Notes under the pieces: generated by a model
Told to the model about the DNA's origin: nothing
Seen by the model: the letters and a program-made list of their open reading frames with translations, nothing else
Database searches by the model: none
Assembly (NCBI GenBank): GCA_003996215.1
Contig: QJPP01003097.1
Span: 223,143-287,142 of the forward strand
Direction: 5' to 3'
Source of the DNA: Jaltomata sinuosa
Taxonomy: Eukaryota; Streptophyta; Magnoliopsida; Solanales; Solanaceae
Length of the DNA stretch: 64,000 nucleotides
Made by a program: the position numbers and the translations under genes
Shown here: positions 1 through 12,462 of the stretch, in pieces
Numbering within the stretch: position 1 is the first letter of the stretch
How the letters are laid out: the number at the start of each line of letters is the position of its first letter

Positions 1-696
1 CTAAGTGGATTTAAAGCCTATACTATGAGGCTAAAAAATTATCTATTCTTCTCTAGCCCACACATGTAACTCATGCTCATATATTTACACTAGTTGCAGG
101 TTATCAAGCTAACTTCTTGCATTATACTATATCATGCCTACTAGATAAATCCCACAAATTTATCCTTATCACTCTCATACTATCAGCCTTCATTCACATC
201 ATATGCCTGGTCTATACTAGCATAATAACTTACTACACATTAATCCACACCAAGGGATGTATCATCCCATTACCTATCTAATAAAACACAACTCTAAATA
301 CATACTCCAATCAAATATCACCCTCCCCTCTAGGCTACTACACTTTTGACTTCATATTTATGTCTCTAGGTTCATTCTACTACTCATGGATTATAATACA
401 ACATCCAAAATCACAACATTTGTTGGGTGGCAACACTACCCAAGGACCTAGGTATACACTTTCCCCTCTCAAGGGTGTTATTAGCAACAAAGTTCTGGAA
501 GATATATGGGAGCACTTTCTACTATTTGCTTACTGCATGATTTATATGAGTAAGGATATATCCTTTTGAATTGATAGACTTAGACGCACCAGTGGGCTCC
601 TCTCAAGCTCTTGTGCATCCTTTTACTTTCTGATGGCTCTAGCTAAGAGAACCTAGTTGATAGAAATATAAGATTTACTACTTCTAGCACCTCATC
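1..696. other. unassigned left flank
   Basis: This stretch lies outside the LTR that starts at 697. I recognise no protein domain, RNA gene or terminal repeat in it. The only longer open frame (360-569, 69 codons) has no recognisable motif and looks like chance. It may be the interior of an older repeat or the pre-insertion target of element A. Confidence 0.5.
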
Positions 697-2144
697 TATC
701 ACGCCGTGAGGATACCCGTTAGACATAACACGGGATCCGGGACCACAAGTGATCACTTAAACATAACATAGATAATAATAGCCAAAACATAAACTAAAGT
801 AGTAAGCAAACTAACTCAACATAATGATCATGGTCTAAGAGTACCAAATTCGAAACATGAAATACTGAATATCTAGCTATGTCTAAAATGCCTCTAAAAC
901 TCACATAATAAGTTGATGGGACAAGACCCCAGTTAACTCTAAGTATTGAAGAAAAGTCATAAAGACATCTAAAACTCATAACTAGTCCTCGAATGATGAG
1001 GACTCACCAACTACGACTGGAAAACCTGCGGTCTCTAGCCATGAATCTAGGAGAGAGAGCCTGAATCTGCATCATGATAGGATGCAACACAAGAAGTATA
1101 TATCAGTACTATAGGATGTATTGAGTATGCGAGCTTATGCAATGTCATGATAAAACATACTTGGAAATCATGATTAGGATTGAGTTCATGCATATTTATA
1201 AGAAATCATAAGTAAATATCATAATTTGAACATGAGTCGTAAAATAATACGCCAAGCTTCAAAATAGAATATCATATAACTTAGTAGCTTAAAATCATAC
1301 TTGCAGGAGTTTTTCTTAACCAACATTAAACCATATTGAGCACCATGGAGTCCAGTGTCATACACCCACAACGAAAAAGGTTGTCCTAATCGGCCAAGGT
1401 TAGAACCATGTTCTTAAGGATCCTGAAATAAGCCACAAAGGGTAACCTACAGTGGCAATATATTTTTGGACTTGGGTTATCTAGAAACCTTATCGCTCGG
1501 TGCTAAATACTACTCTCAAAATAAATTATAGTGCTCACATATCATGTGACATATCTAGATGTGAAAGCTTATTCATAGTCATGATGGCAAACCCAGATGT
1601 CATACTACTCACAAACCTTATTTTGAAAGATAGTTCATGAGCATTGATGGAATGTCGGGGTGTCATATATTTCATAATATATCATATCTTGAAGACTTTT
1701 ATGGCACTAGTTCAAATGCATAATCTTAACGAACTTCATAAAAATAGGAACTAGGCATGCGATTGCTTGAAATACATAAGGTTATGTTATCTAAACATGC
1801 GAATTTTCTTAAAACAAGTCATGCATATAAAATTGGACTAGGGTTATCCTTCAAATCATGAGATACATAATCACTTGTAAAGACCCATGCAAAATCATGT
1901 AATTAGAATTAGGATTCATAGTAGAACATGAGAAAATAAATTTATAGAAAACCATGAAATTGGGTAAGAACCCTAATTTGAGAAATTTATGAAATCAAAT
2001 AAGAACTTGGGGTTTTGGGAATAAGGATGAAAAGAATCCCTTATTGAATACTAACATACCTGAACTTGAAGCTTTCTCAACCTAGAGCTTGAATATGGAG
2101 AACTTGAGTGGGAACCCTAACTTGAAGCTTGGGAGAACTGAACT

Positions 2145-5129
2145 TGTAACACCCAAAAAATTATAAGCTAAGACCCAAACCATTTCCATGAGTGTAATGA
2201 TCATCTTCCTAGTGTGGTGAGTGCTTTAGATGTGAATCATATTCATAAGAAACTCCTATAAGCAAGTTAAGCTGAAAGCACCCCAACTAAAGAAGTTGTC
2301 ATGTGAGACTAAACTAGTGCCATCTTCAAATGATCACACCTCCTAAAATATGAAAAGTTAGATGTCCTACTACCCACCAAATTAAAGGTTTTTGAGTCTT
2401 CTTTCCAACGCCATCGACCGTGCATTAATTTAGTCTGAAATAAAAAGTTATAGGCAGTTTACTGCAGCACTGCCAGTGACTACGGATGCAAATGACGAAC
2501 CGTGGTTCTGAACCACGGTCTGTACTGTGACTCATAAAAATAGATCTGCAACTTAAAATTTTCACCTTTAAAATGACGAGTTGGTTCACGACCCGTAGAC
2601 CAAAACCACAGTCCATAGTATGACCCGTGGTTTGTCAATTTTCAGCCTTTCTTCCAGATTTCCATGGGTGACTTCACGCGTCATCATTTCAAATGACGGT
2701 CCGTCCTGTAAACTCGTGGAATCACCTTCAGAGAACCCCAAAACTCAGGGATAGAACCACGGGTCATTTAATGGTCCATCATTCAAAACCACGGTCCATC
2801 AACCAATCTGTGATTTGATATTCTGAGAAATTTTAGCAGCTTTTAATTTAGTTTCTTAGGGGTATTTCAGACTATTCCTTTTTCTTTTAGCTCTGATTAT
2901 AAATAGCTTTAGGCTTATTTTCATTAAGTCAAAACCTCAAAACAAGTCAGTTTCCTCTCAAGTCAGTTTCAAGAAGAAAAGAACGCTCTTCTCCAAAGTT
3001 CAGACCTAGGGTTCTTCTCCAAAGCTTCAAACCTCAGTTCAAGTTCAAGAATCTTCTACGACCAGGTATTTGAGTATTCAGTAAGGGTTTAGTTCACCCT
3101 TATGCCTAAAACCTCAGTCCTCTATTTCAAATTTATGATGTTAGAAACTAGGGTTCTTACCCAATCATGCTAAATTTTACAGAATTCAGTCCTTATGATT
3201 TCTACATGAATTATAACCTATTTTAGAAGATTTGCTCCATGTTTTCAATGACTTGCAAGATCTTTTATAAGAACTCTAAGAAACCAAGAATCTAGCCTGG
3301 AATAGTAGGATTTTCATGAGAATTGGTTTTCTTCAGAATTTAACCTAGATTTCTAGCATTCAATTTTAAGTATGAAATTAGCCTGTTTTCAGTCTACAGG
3401 CTGTCTCTAAACTTCTCCAAATTCAGTGCTCTTTTCAGAATCTAGTTCAGCTAGTCAGCATTCTGTCTAAACAAGTTTAAGTTTTTGCATGATGATTTTA
3501 ACTATGGGTTTTGCTTCCGGACAAGCATTCATGATTTCTAATTACTCCAGTCTAGTTATTTTAGTAAGATAGAGCTATGCATGATTTAGCAGGCTTTAGT
3601 TTACCTTCAGTATGTTTTACAAGAATATATTTTAAATATGGACTTTCAACATATGCCATCAATGATGATGAACTTAGTAGGGTTTGTGATTAGCATGGTA
3701 TACAGATATGCCATCAATCATGATTAGTATGACATTTAGATATGTCACATGATATAGATCATCCTTATGCATCATAAGTCAGGTACTCAGTCAGTTAGAA
3801 TTACATGATTAGAATGCCTCAGTCTCAGTAATAGTTGCATTCTCAGATAATATCAGTACTTTGAACTATCCAATATTTCAGTTGCATCCATAGCTTTATA
3901 TTCAGTTAGGAGTAGGCTTAGCACCGAGCAGACGAAGGGATGAAGGTTCAGCTGTCAGATTAGGCTGAGACCTTTAGTAGAAGTCCCTAAGTCCCAGAAC
4001 TACGGCGCCACCATAGGTATTAAAGGAGTCAGCTGTCAGATTAGGTTGTACATCCCTATCCCTTGTGGATATCAGTTTAGTGGATCCACGTGTAATTTGT
4101 TTGTACCCTTGGCAAGGTATGTACACCCTCTTAGTCAGGGTTATAGGTTGGCCCCATAGTTAGCTCAGCTTGGGGTATGTCGGTTAATAGTAGCTCCCAC
4201 AGTCCATATTCATTATTGCATGACCTTGTATTCAGTTATTCAGTTCAGTTCAGTATTATACAGTTGCATGTTTATATACTTGGTCATTGCATTAGCTTAT
4301 ACCTTTCAGCTTGCATTCAGTACACTATATTAGTAATTTGAGCATGCTCAATAGAAGAAACTCCCTAAGGATTTTACTTTAAACATGAATTTAAGCTCAG
4401 TTGCACTAGTCCATGATTTATAGACATACTTTATCTTTTAGTCCATGAAATCCTAAGTAACAGGTTTACCTATCTTTAAACCTCATAATCTCACAGTTTC
4501 AGTCCAGCAACATGATCTACATTCTTTTCAGAAGAGTCTATATTATACAACTTTGACTTATGCACTTCATATATTATACTTAGCCAGATTTTTAGCCATG
4601 CTTTCAGTATCCATGTATCTTCTCATGATTTATAGTAAGTGCATATCTCACATGCTCAGTATATTTAAAGTACTGACTGCATACCTTTCTTGTGCTGCAT
4701 CATTTTATGATGTATATCTCAGTGCTAGCTCCCAGGATCATGGTCAGATGGATCACAGCTTCTAGTCAGCAGAGATCGAGTTCTCCTTTTCTGGGAACTC
4801 CAGTTAGTTAATGGTTATAGCGATTATTTCAATTGTTTATACATTGATTAAAGATAGATGGGGGTCATGTCCCGGCTAACTGTAGTTCAGTGTTAGTAGA
4901 GGCTTCATAGACAGTCAATCACTCAGTTGTATCAGTTTCCAAATGATATTGTATATCAGTTTATAATAGTTCATTATGTTATAATATTTAAAAAAGAGCT
5001 CAGCACATTTCAACTTCTGTATTTACTTTCAGTCTTTATCTCAGCAGTATGCCAGGCCATGGGTTAGCTTGGGTCACTTGTGACTCTAAGCACCATGTCG
5101 CATCCAGGGTGTAGGCTCGGGGCGTGACA
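2145..5129 (+). mobile_element. solo LTR, 2985 bp, Gypsy type
   Basis: It begins TGTAACACCC and ends GGGCGTGACA, the termini seen in the other chromovirus LTRs here. It is flanked by a perfect 5-bp target duplication GAACT (2140-2144 and 5130-5134). No primer site or coding domain lies inside, so it is a solo LTR left by LTR-LTR recombination. A GC-richer island at about 2460-2815 is built from ACCGTGG/CCACGGT words, and TATAAATAG at 2898-2906 follows it. The ORF at 4553-4765 inside it has no domain and is treated as chance. Confidence 0.93.
2898..2906 (+). promoter_or_regulatory. TATA box of the solo LTR
   Basis: TATAAATAG sits about 80 bp after the palindromic island and 754 bp into the LTR, the expected place for the U3/R boundary. 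The leader-like stretch after it is rich in AAGTCAG and CTTC. Inferred from position and motif only. Confidence 0.55.
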
Positions 5130-5715
5130 GAACTTTTCTTCCTCTTTTAGAACTTGATTGGGAGAATGGAAGAGAACTTAGGCTAAGTGGGAATAAAACC
5201 CTTCTAATTTTACCTAAAATGACTTAACTTAGGAGTTAAAAGAGTGAAAAATTATAAAAATACCCTTAGGAAATAAACTTAGAAAACTGCTAAAGAGACT
5301 CGACTTCAGGTTCCATGGACCCCATCTATGACCCATAGGTGGAACCAGACCTCATGGTTTATGGTCGTGGTTCCTAAGCCAAATGATAGTCTGCGGGTCT
5401 GATTTCCACATATAGGTTTCACGGTCTGTGGAAGCATCCACGGTCTATAGAACTTGTTCGTGGTTCCTGAGGAAATATATAACCCTTAGTCTGATTTCCA
5501 CGAGGGGAAACCATGGTCCATGGTTTGATCCATGACCCGTGGATCCCTGTCGTGTTTTCAGAACAGAGAAAGGACTATGCATGTTGGATTCCACTAGTCC
5601 TTTCCATGGCCCGTGTTTTAATCCACGACTCATAGTTTAGGCTTGTGAACCCAGGGAACTTTAATTTTCTCAGAAATCCAAGTTTAAAAGTTGGTTCAAA
5701 TTCTGGGGTATTACA

Positions 5716-5732
5716 ATATCTCCCCCTTTGAA
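5716..5732 (-). other. polypurine tract of element A
   Basis: On the minus strand this reads CAAAGGGGGAGATAT immediately before the LTR start TGTAATACCCC. Such a tract primes plus-strand DNA synthesis in LTR retrotransposons. The same AAGGGAGAGATAT style precedes the 3' LTR of element E (45110-45124) and of B. Confidence 0.8.
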
Positions 5733-5939
5733 TCATTCTTCCTCGAATAAAGACTAAGTAAGCAAAGTTTAGAGAAAAAGTTGCAATACCAACCAACAGA
5801 ACATGGAAAGCTGAAGTATAGGCATAATGAGCGAGTTTGACTTAAAACATGAATGAACTAACTTCGTAAAACATGAATACATGCTAAGATCATGGGAAAG
5901 GCTGATGGAATCGAATCGAAGGGACATACTAAGGAGGAA

Positions 5940-7143
5940 ACTATTAAATCAAGCTGAAACTGGATCGGAAGGAAAGAGATTAGGGTACTTGGTCTTCATG
6001 GCTGCTTCTGCTTCCCAAGTAGCTCCCTCAACTAACTGGTTCCTCTAAAGAAGCTTCACTGAAGTGACTTTCTTGTTCCTCAACCTTCGAACCTGATGAT
6101 CAAGAATCTTAATGGGGACTTCTTCATAAGTGAGGCTATCCTTCACATCCACATTCTATAAAGGCATAATCAAGATTGGATCGCCAACACACTTCTTCAA
6201 CAAAGAGACATGGAAGACTGGGTGAACCGATGCTAACCCGGCTGTCAACTCTAACTCATAAGCCACATTACCAACTCTCCTCAGAATCCTGTAGGGACCT
6301 ACAAACCAGAGATTAAGCTTCCCCTTCTTACCAAACCTCATCACACCCTTCATGGGTGACACTTTCAAAAACACCCAATCATCCACCTCAAACTCCAAGT
6401 CCCTTCTTCTCACATTTGCATAGGATTTATTTTGACTCTGGGAAATTTTCAACATCTCCCTAGTAAGCTAAACTTTCTCCATAGTATCATGAACTAAATC
6501 TGGACCTATCAAGGATGCTTTACTTACCTTAAACCAACCAATAGGTGATCTACACCTCCACCCATAAAGTGCCTCATAGGGAGCCATCTGAATGCTAGAT
6601 GAAAGTTGTTATTGTAGGCAAACTCAATAAGAGGTAAGTGATCGTCCTAATTAACCTTGAAATCAATCACACAAGCTTTCAACATATCCTCTAAGGTCTA
6701 AATGGTACGCTCTTCTTGTCCATCTATCTGCGAGTGAAAAGTTGTGCTAAGATTAACCTGAGTACCAAGACCCTTATGAAATGACTTTCAAAACTGGGAT
6801 GTAAACTGAGTACCCCTATCTAAGATGATAGACAAGGGAATCCCATGCAATATCACTATCTCACAAATGTAGATCATGGCATAATCCTTTGCTGAATCAG
6901 TAGTCTTGACAGCCAAGAAGTGGGATGACTTAGTCATCCTGTCTACAATCACCCAAATAGAATCATGTTGTCTGCGAGTACGAGGTAAGCCTGTAATGAA
7001 ATACATATTAATCACTTCCCACTTCCAAGTAGGAAGGTCAATATCATGAGTCATACTACTCAGTCGCTGATGTTCTACCTTCACCTATTGACAGTTGGGA
7101 CACTTAGCCATAAAATTTGCAATGTCACTCTTCACGCCATTCC
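5940..7143 (-). pseudogene. element A integrase with C-terminal chromodomain, decayed
   Basis: Fragments in several minus-strand frames give, in order, a core piece (6788-7084) with TWKWEVINMYFITGLPRTRR and ILDRGTQFTSQF, a C-terminal piece (6156-6455) with VDDWVFLKVSPMKGVMRFG, and a chromodomain-like tail at about 5965-6150 (LDHQVRRLRNKK, EGATWEAEAAM). This is chromovirus integrase, which inserts the element cDNA and in this clade is thought to target heterochromatin through the chromodomain. The first catalytic Asp of the DDE triad is replaced by Tyr (INMYF where the copies in B and E have INMDF), and frames are broken several times, so it is dead. Confidence 0.88.
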
Positions 7144-7960
7144 ACCAATAGACTTCTCGTAGGTCACAGTACATCTTGGTGGCACTAGGGTGGATAGAAT
7201 ACTTGGAACTATGAGCCCCTGTCAAATTTATTGTCTCAAACCATCCACATATGGAACACACAATCGACCCTGATAGCGAAGCATACCATCTCCCCCCGGG
7301 ATAAAACCTCTACTCTCTCCTGAAGGACTGCACCCTTCAATTGGTGCAAAATAGGATCACTGTCTTGCTTCTCTTTTACCTCAACTACCAAAGAAGATTT
7401 TGACCCATTCTGAACTATCACACCACCATCCACTGAATCTATAAGGTAAAATCCTAATTGAGTAAGCCTATGAACATCCTTAGCAAACTCCTTCCTTTCG
7501 TCCTCAACCAGTGACACACTACCCATAAACAACCTACTAAGTGCATCAGCCACTAAATTGGCCATACCCGGATGGTAAATCACACTCATGTCATAATCCT
7601 TAAGAAGCTCAAGACACCTCATTCGATAAAGATTCAATTCCTTCTGAGTGAACACATACTGGAGGCTTTTATGGTCAGTAAACACATCCATATGGACACC
7701 ATACAAGTAGTGTCTCCAAATCTTCAAAGAAAAAACCATTGTTGCTAACTCAAGATCATGAGTCGGGTATTTTTTCTCATGAATATTAAGTTGTTAAGAA
7801 GCATAAGCAATCACCTTACCACACTGCATCAAAAAAAACCAAACCAACTCTAGAAGCATCACAATACACAACAAAGCCATCTAGATCCTCTAGTAGAGCC
7901 AAAACTGGAGTTGTGGTCAACCTAGTCTTGAATTCCTGAAAGTTCTTCTCACATTCATCA
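7100..7960 (-). pseudogene. element A RNase H region and integrase zinc finger, decayed
   Basis: The 167-codon frame at 7236-7739 carries KIWRHYLYGVHMDVFTDHKS and, after the tether, YHPGMANLVADALSRL, the end of the Ty3/Gypsy RNase H domain. Next on the minus strand the linker and the HHCC integrase head are recognisable down to about 7100 (WWNGVK, AKCPNCQ). Upstream, 7780-7960 holds the RNase H start (the VLALLEDLDGFVVYCDAS-like region) broken by stops. RNase H removes RNA from the RNA:DNA hybrid. Its neighbours are RT on the right and integrase on the left, the normal Gypsy order. Confidence 0.85.
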
Positions 7961-7972
7961 GACCACTAAAAC

Positions 7973-8735
7973 TTAACTTTTTTCTGAGTTAATTTGGTCA
8001 ATAGGGAAGCTATGGATGAAAACCCTTCCACGAATTTTCTGTAGTAACCAGCCAAACCTAAAAAAGCTCCTGATATCTATCGGGGAAGTGGGTCTAGGCC
8101 AGTTCTTTACTTCATCTATCTTTTGCGAATCTACTAGAATGCCCTCCTTAGATACTAGATGACTCAGAAAAGAAACAGACTGCATCCAAAATTAACACTT
8201 ACTAAACTTAGCAAACAACTGATGATCGTTGAGAGTCTACAATATTACCCTCAAGTGATTTGCATGCTCCTCCTTACTCCGAGAGTAAATAATAATGTCA
8301 TCAATGAAAATAATCATGAACATATCCAGTACTATTGAACACCCTTTTCATCAAATCCATAAAGGCTGCAGGAGCATTCATTAGTCCAAAAGACATAACA
8401 ACAAATTCATAGTGACCATATGGAATTCTGAAGGCTGTTTTCGGAATGTCACACTCTCTAACTCTGAGTTGATGATAACCGAATCAAAGGTCAATTTTGG
8501 AGAAGTAGCTGGCACCCTAAAGCTGGTCAAACAAGTCATCAATCCTAGGGATGGAATACTTATTCTTGATTATGACCTTGTTCAACTGGCTTCTGAGAGA
8601 ACCATCTTTCTTACGCACGAAAATGACATGAGCACCCCAAGGAGAGATTTTGGGTCTGATGAAGCCTTTATCTAGGAGATCTTTCAACTGATCCTTCAGT
8701 TCCTTAAGTTCAACGGGGGCCATCCTATAAGAAGG
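7973..8735 (-). pseudogene. element A reverse transcriptase, decayed
   Basis: The minus strand gives MAPVELKELKDQLKDLLDKG (8723 leftward) and VIFVRKKDGSLR, then the catalytic FIDD at 8297-8308 (rc GTCATCAATGAA), which is intact, then SHLVSKEGILVDSQKIDEVK (7973-8185). Compared with E, which has LRMCIDYH before LNKI, and with B, copy A reads LRSQLNK. It has lost about 18 bp encoding the conserved CIDYR segment near 8590. Stops and frameshifts between blocks make it a pseudogene. Confidence 0.87.
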
Positions 8736-8747
8736 AATGGATATGGG

Positions 8748-9332
8748 CTATATATCTGGGAGAAGGTCTATCCCTAAGTCAATCTCCCCTTCCGAAGGAA
8801 CTTCGAGAAGATCCTTAGGAAACACATCTGGGAATTCATTTACTATAGGAACTGACCGGAGAGATGGGGTTTCGTACTCTGAATCCATGACCCGAACTAT
8901 ATGATAGACATAACCCTTAGAAATCATCTTCCTAGCCTTGAGATATGATATGAAATAACCCTTTGAGGATGAAGGACTACCCTGCCACTCTAAGACAGGC
9001 TCATTTGGAAACTTGAAGCTGACTACTATGGTTTGACAATCAATAGTGGTATAACATGCATGAAAGCTATACATACCAAGAATAACATCAAAATCAGTCA
9101 TCTCCAACTCTACTAGATCGGTCGAGGTGACTCTATAAAGGACTAAGATAGGATAATTTTTGTGAATTCTCTTGGCTAGGACTGACTCACCAACAGGAAT
9201 AGAGATATAAAAGGGTTCTAAGAGTTGTTCAAGTCTGACTTCAAACTTATAAGAAACATAAGGGGTCACAAAAGACAAGGAAGCTATGGGGTCCAACAAA
9301 GCATAAACATCAAAGGAGAAAACTTGTAACAT
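8748..9332 (-). pseudogene. element A aspartic protease
   Basis: This 194-codon open frame begins MLQVFSFDVYALLDPIASLSFVTPYV. It is the retropepsin-like protease typical of plant chromoviruses, where the active-site motif is normally D-x-G-A (element E has DPGAS; here DPIAS). Downstream ELEMTDFDVILGM matches the second conserved block. The Gly to Ile change in the active-site triplet suggests loss of function although the frame is long. It lies between the gag zinc knuckle (right) and RT (left). Confidence 0.83.
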
Positions 9333-9395
9333 ACCAGTGACTACATCAGGTGAGTCCTCCTCATCTTGGCAGGATGATATGGCATAGAGACGGTT

Positions 9396-9621
9396 CTAGC
9401 ATTGACTGCCACCTAAGCCATAAGTGGTACCCTGCTGAGCTGTATGACCTGCTGGAGCTACTGAAGTAGACTGAGTCCTGACACCTCTATTTCCTTTCTT
9501 GGATGAAGGGCAATCCTTGATCCTATGACCAATTAGTCTGCACCAAAAGCATCCACCTATGCCATAAAGGCAATCTCCAGGGTGACTCTTCTCACACTTA
9601 TTGCAAACAAGGTAGGAAGCC
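9396..9621 (-). pseudogene. element A gag C-terminus with zinc knuckle
   Basis: The frame contains CNKCEKSHPGDC followed by CFWCRLIGHRIKDC, a CX2CX4HX4C nucleocapsid zinc knuckle that binds element RNA. The open frame runs on to 9686, but everything beyond 9621 is LTR of the inserted non-autonomous element, so its first 22 codons are not gag. The rest of gag resumes at 16545. Confidence 0.88.
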
Positions 9622-10546
9622 TGATACGCCCAAATTACAACTCCAATTACGAAGCGTAAGCGGTCATCATCAAATATAGAACTCAACTAAAGTTGGGGTC
9701 GATCCCACAGGGAATAAGGTGCAAATTAAGTCGTTAGTGAATTAGATGACTAGTAATCAATAGTTTTCGGTAAACAGGGGGTTTGTGTGAACAATATTTG
9801 ATCAAAAAAATAATAATGTACGATGAATAATCAATATGAGAGTGAACTAGGGAAGTGTTCACCATGGCGTCGTAACAATGTCGACTCAAAGCTTAACCGG
9901 GTTCTTTCTATGTGCATGTCACGATGTGATTGAATTAATGGTATCATCTAAACGTTTCTCAACCAAATAGACGAATTTCCTTTTCAATTCTCTCGAACTT
10001 GAAAAGGTGAGCTTTTATATTTCAATCCTAAACATCAAGTAGATTAATCTAGTTACAGCATTAATCATAAGACGAGAAGTGGTAGTCTCGAATCCTCGTA
10101 GTTAATCAAATTTCCCGATTTTAATCTCTTTACTCAAGCAAATTAAACCTAGGCATGTTCTAATGTTTGCAACCACTAGAAAACGTTAAAAATGAATGAC
10201 TAACAACGTGACAACATAAATATTGAACCCGACGCTACCCGGAATCTATATTGCTACTTTTCCATGGCTCCCACAACCCTAGTTGTGGGAAGTTAGTTAC
10301 TCATGCTATTAGGAGAAGAGAAGAAAATCATATTCATAATAAAGAGAAAAGATTCTTACAATATAATGAACACAATGCTTCAATTATCCAAGAACAAGAA
10401 AACCAAGATCCCAAGATCAATGGAAGAACAAGATGATGAAGAAGAAGGAGAAAAATGTGTTTGTACGTGTTTTTCTCTCCAAAAACTTGCTCAAAAATAT
10501 CCTAGAACTATTTGATAATGAATAATAAAATAACCCTAACACAGGG

Positions 10547-10554
10547 TATTTATA
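10547..10554 (-). promoter_or_regulatory. TATA box in the left LTR
   Basis: TATAAATA on the minus strand, about 65 bp downstream of the GACGG-rich island. The identical motif in the right (5') LTR is at 16098-16105. Confidence 0.55.
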
Positions 10555-10617
10555 ATAGTGCAGGAAATTAAGTCCAAAAATAAAACGTTTGGAATCCGCG
10601 TAGCGTTGACGGCCCAC

Positions 10618-10830
10618 CCTGACGAACCGTCACAGGCGTGACTGGCCGTCACGGTGGCCGTCACCACTAGGCAGTGGTGCTGCCTCACTTGACGGCCAAG
10701 TTGACGGACCGTCACCTTGGTGACTGGCCGTCACGATGGCCGTCACCACTAGGCAGTGTTGCTTCCTCACTTGACGGCCAAGTTGACGGACCGTCACCTT
10801 GGTGACTGGCCGTCACGGTGGCCATCACTC
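10618..10830 (-). repeat. 82-bp tandem repeat of TGACGG/CCGTCA words
   Basis: GTGACTGGCCGTCACG starts at 10638, 10720 and 10802 (period 82). Inside each unit TGACGG-A-CCGTCA (for example 10702-10714) is a perfect inverted repeat with a one-base centre. The array lies in U3 just upstream of the TATA box, so a promoter or enhancer role is possible. A copy lies at about 16155-16380. Confidence 0.85.
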
Positions 10831-10993
10831 TTATCCAGAGGGTCTTTTTGCTCGTATTTCCTTCCGTTTCTATGTTTGTCTCTCTTTCCTACAAACATAA
10901 CATAAAACATCAAAAACGACGATGGTTGCTTGAGAACTTACGGTTATTCTTAGTTTAAAGGAGTCAAATGTGCCATAGAATGGCGGCACATCA

Positions 10994-11010
10994 ACACCCT
11001 CAACTTAGAC
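10994..11010 (-). other. polypurine tract of the gag-protease element
   Basis: The minus strand reads GTCTAAGTTGAGGGTG directly before the LTR edge TGATGTGCC. The same 14-16 base core recurs at 11742-11757 and 12371-12386 in the non-coding 3' region. Confidence 0.75.
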
Positions 11011-12462
11011 GTTCGCTTGTCCTCAAGCAACATGACATAAAAGAAAAACAATAAGACGACTCAACTAAGAAAATAAACTCGTGTTACTAGCAAATCATGG
11101 CCCTTCAACAGTTCATTAAATTTTCAAACCAAGCCCCCTAGTAGCACACAAATGTATGAAACGTTAACTTGCAAGGATCCAAACATTGTCATTCCGATAT
11201 GATAGAATGTTCTACATACACACGCGCAGCTATCCTAATAGTCAATAGACAATACAGAAATCTTGGTGCCCTCACCACAAAGAAGTCCCACACACAATAT
11301 TTGGGACTAGGTAAGGCGCTCACACTCACAAACGATTTCAAACAATGCACATGCGATGCCATAAGCTTGCCCTTACTATTCTATTTCAGTTTTTCAGAAA
11401 GCCGCTCAGGATCACTACAGGACTTGTTTTGGCTTGTAATGAGGCTTCGGGTGCAGGTAGGATACGTTTGGGGAATAGTGACTAAACCCTCCTTGGAATC
11501 ACCGACCTACTATTTCCACTTAACTTTAATCTGTCCATCCTTATTCACCTTTTTATTCCCTTCTTTCTAGCTACAGGTGCGGCCTCTTTATTTTGACAAT
11601 TCTTTTTATCTCTTTTTCGTTCTTTTTCAGCTCTTTTGGTTTCTTTTTCTTTCTTTTCTTAGACACACACCGGACATTTTCATTCTATCCACAACCAATC
11701 TTATCCATCTTATTTTTCTTATCATTTACTTCTATAGTAGCCACCCTCAACTTAGGCTGATTGCCTGAGTTGAGGAGCACGATGTCCAAGGAAGGACCAG
11801 GGCCAAAATAGGGATTCAAAGTTAAAAAGGAGCGGTGACAGGTTAATGAAAGAATAGGGTCAATTATGGCTCAAACAGGGATCAAAGGGATTATTTACAT
11901 TTGGACGGTCTTATAGGCTAAGTGGACTGCACACAAAAAGGGCCTGTGATCCTTTCCTAAGCAACCAACTTCAAACTTAACAAAATAGACCGGGCAAGTT
12001 CTAGATGCATGCACAGAGTAAGACTTTATAACAGTACGCTCACACACACTTGGCACCAAGAAACCATACCACTACCAACTATCAAAACATCAGCTCGACT
12101 TAAGCATAATTACTACAATCACAACTACACAATGACATCCAAGGATCCAGAACAGTCAATCGTTTCAAACATAAGTAAAAAAATAATCAATTTTCAGAGG
12201 GGGCTCCTTTTAGTTCAACTTTCAAAAAGCCATGCTTGCTATAGACATCACAACATGACCAAAATTTAAACGACAACCTAAACATGCCGGTTCTACTAGA
12301 TAGCACACCGGAGGGAAAAGAAACACGGCAACAAAAACCCTCGGTGGTGAAAGACTCACAGGTGTCCCAGCACCCTCAACTTAGACTCATGCATTGTCCC
12401 CAATGCATACATGTGAAAGCTAAAACTGTGAGAGAAAGGAATACCTGTGACGCCCATAGGAC
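11011..12462. other. non-coding 3' region of the gag-protease element
   Basis: About 1.45 kb between the end of the protease frame and the polypurine tract, where an autonomous Athila element would carry reverse transcriptase and integrase. Those domains are absent. Visible features are two extra copies of CACCCTCAACTTAG (11742, 12371), a pyrimidine-rich stretch on the plus strand (11520-11720), and a small hairpin ATGCATTG..CAATGCAT at 12388-12409. The ORFs 11169-11570 and 12009-12269 have no recognisable domain. Confidence 0.7.

Larger units (their letters stand above)
697..5715 (-). mobile_element. element A 3' LTR (chromovirus), split by a solo LTR
   Basis: Read on the minus strand, this LTR starts at 5715 (TGTAATACCCC) and ends at 697 (a decayed form of GGGCGTGACA). 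Removing the 2990-bp insertion (2145-5129 plus one duplicated target) leaves about 2.03 kb. It matches the LTR starting at 18974: both contain, for example, GAATATCTAGCTATGT and the CATGGTTTAAGAGTA-type segment. The purine-rich tract next to it (5716-5732, minus) and the chromovirus pol beyond it show it is the 3' LTR. Palindromic CCACGG words fill 5290-5640, inside U3. The left edge is mutated (TATCACGCCG for TGTCACGCCC), so 697 is accurate to a few bases. Confidence 0.85.
9622..10993 (-). repeat. 3' LTR of the gag-protease element
   Basis: It starts TGATACGCCC on the plus strand and ends GGCGGCACATCA; the partner copy is 15173-16544, identical in length. It includes a palindromic island with an 82-bp tandem repeat (10638, 10720, 10802) and a minus-strand TATA box at 10547-10554. 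Open frames at 10251-10617 recur in both LTRs only because the LTRs are copies; they lack coding motifs. Confidence 0.93.

Noticed and set aside
360..569. 69-codon ORF at the left end
   Set aside because: No recognisable domain, poor coding character, and no neighbouring gene structure.
10303..10515. ORF repeated at 15854-16066 with nearly the same protein
   Set aside because: Both lie in the two LTRs of one element, so the repetition is LTR duplication, not gene conservation; no domain.
10618..10830. Repeats that might suggest a CRISPR-like array
   Set aside because: Period-82 tandem units with no unique spacers, inside a plant LTR.
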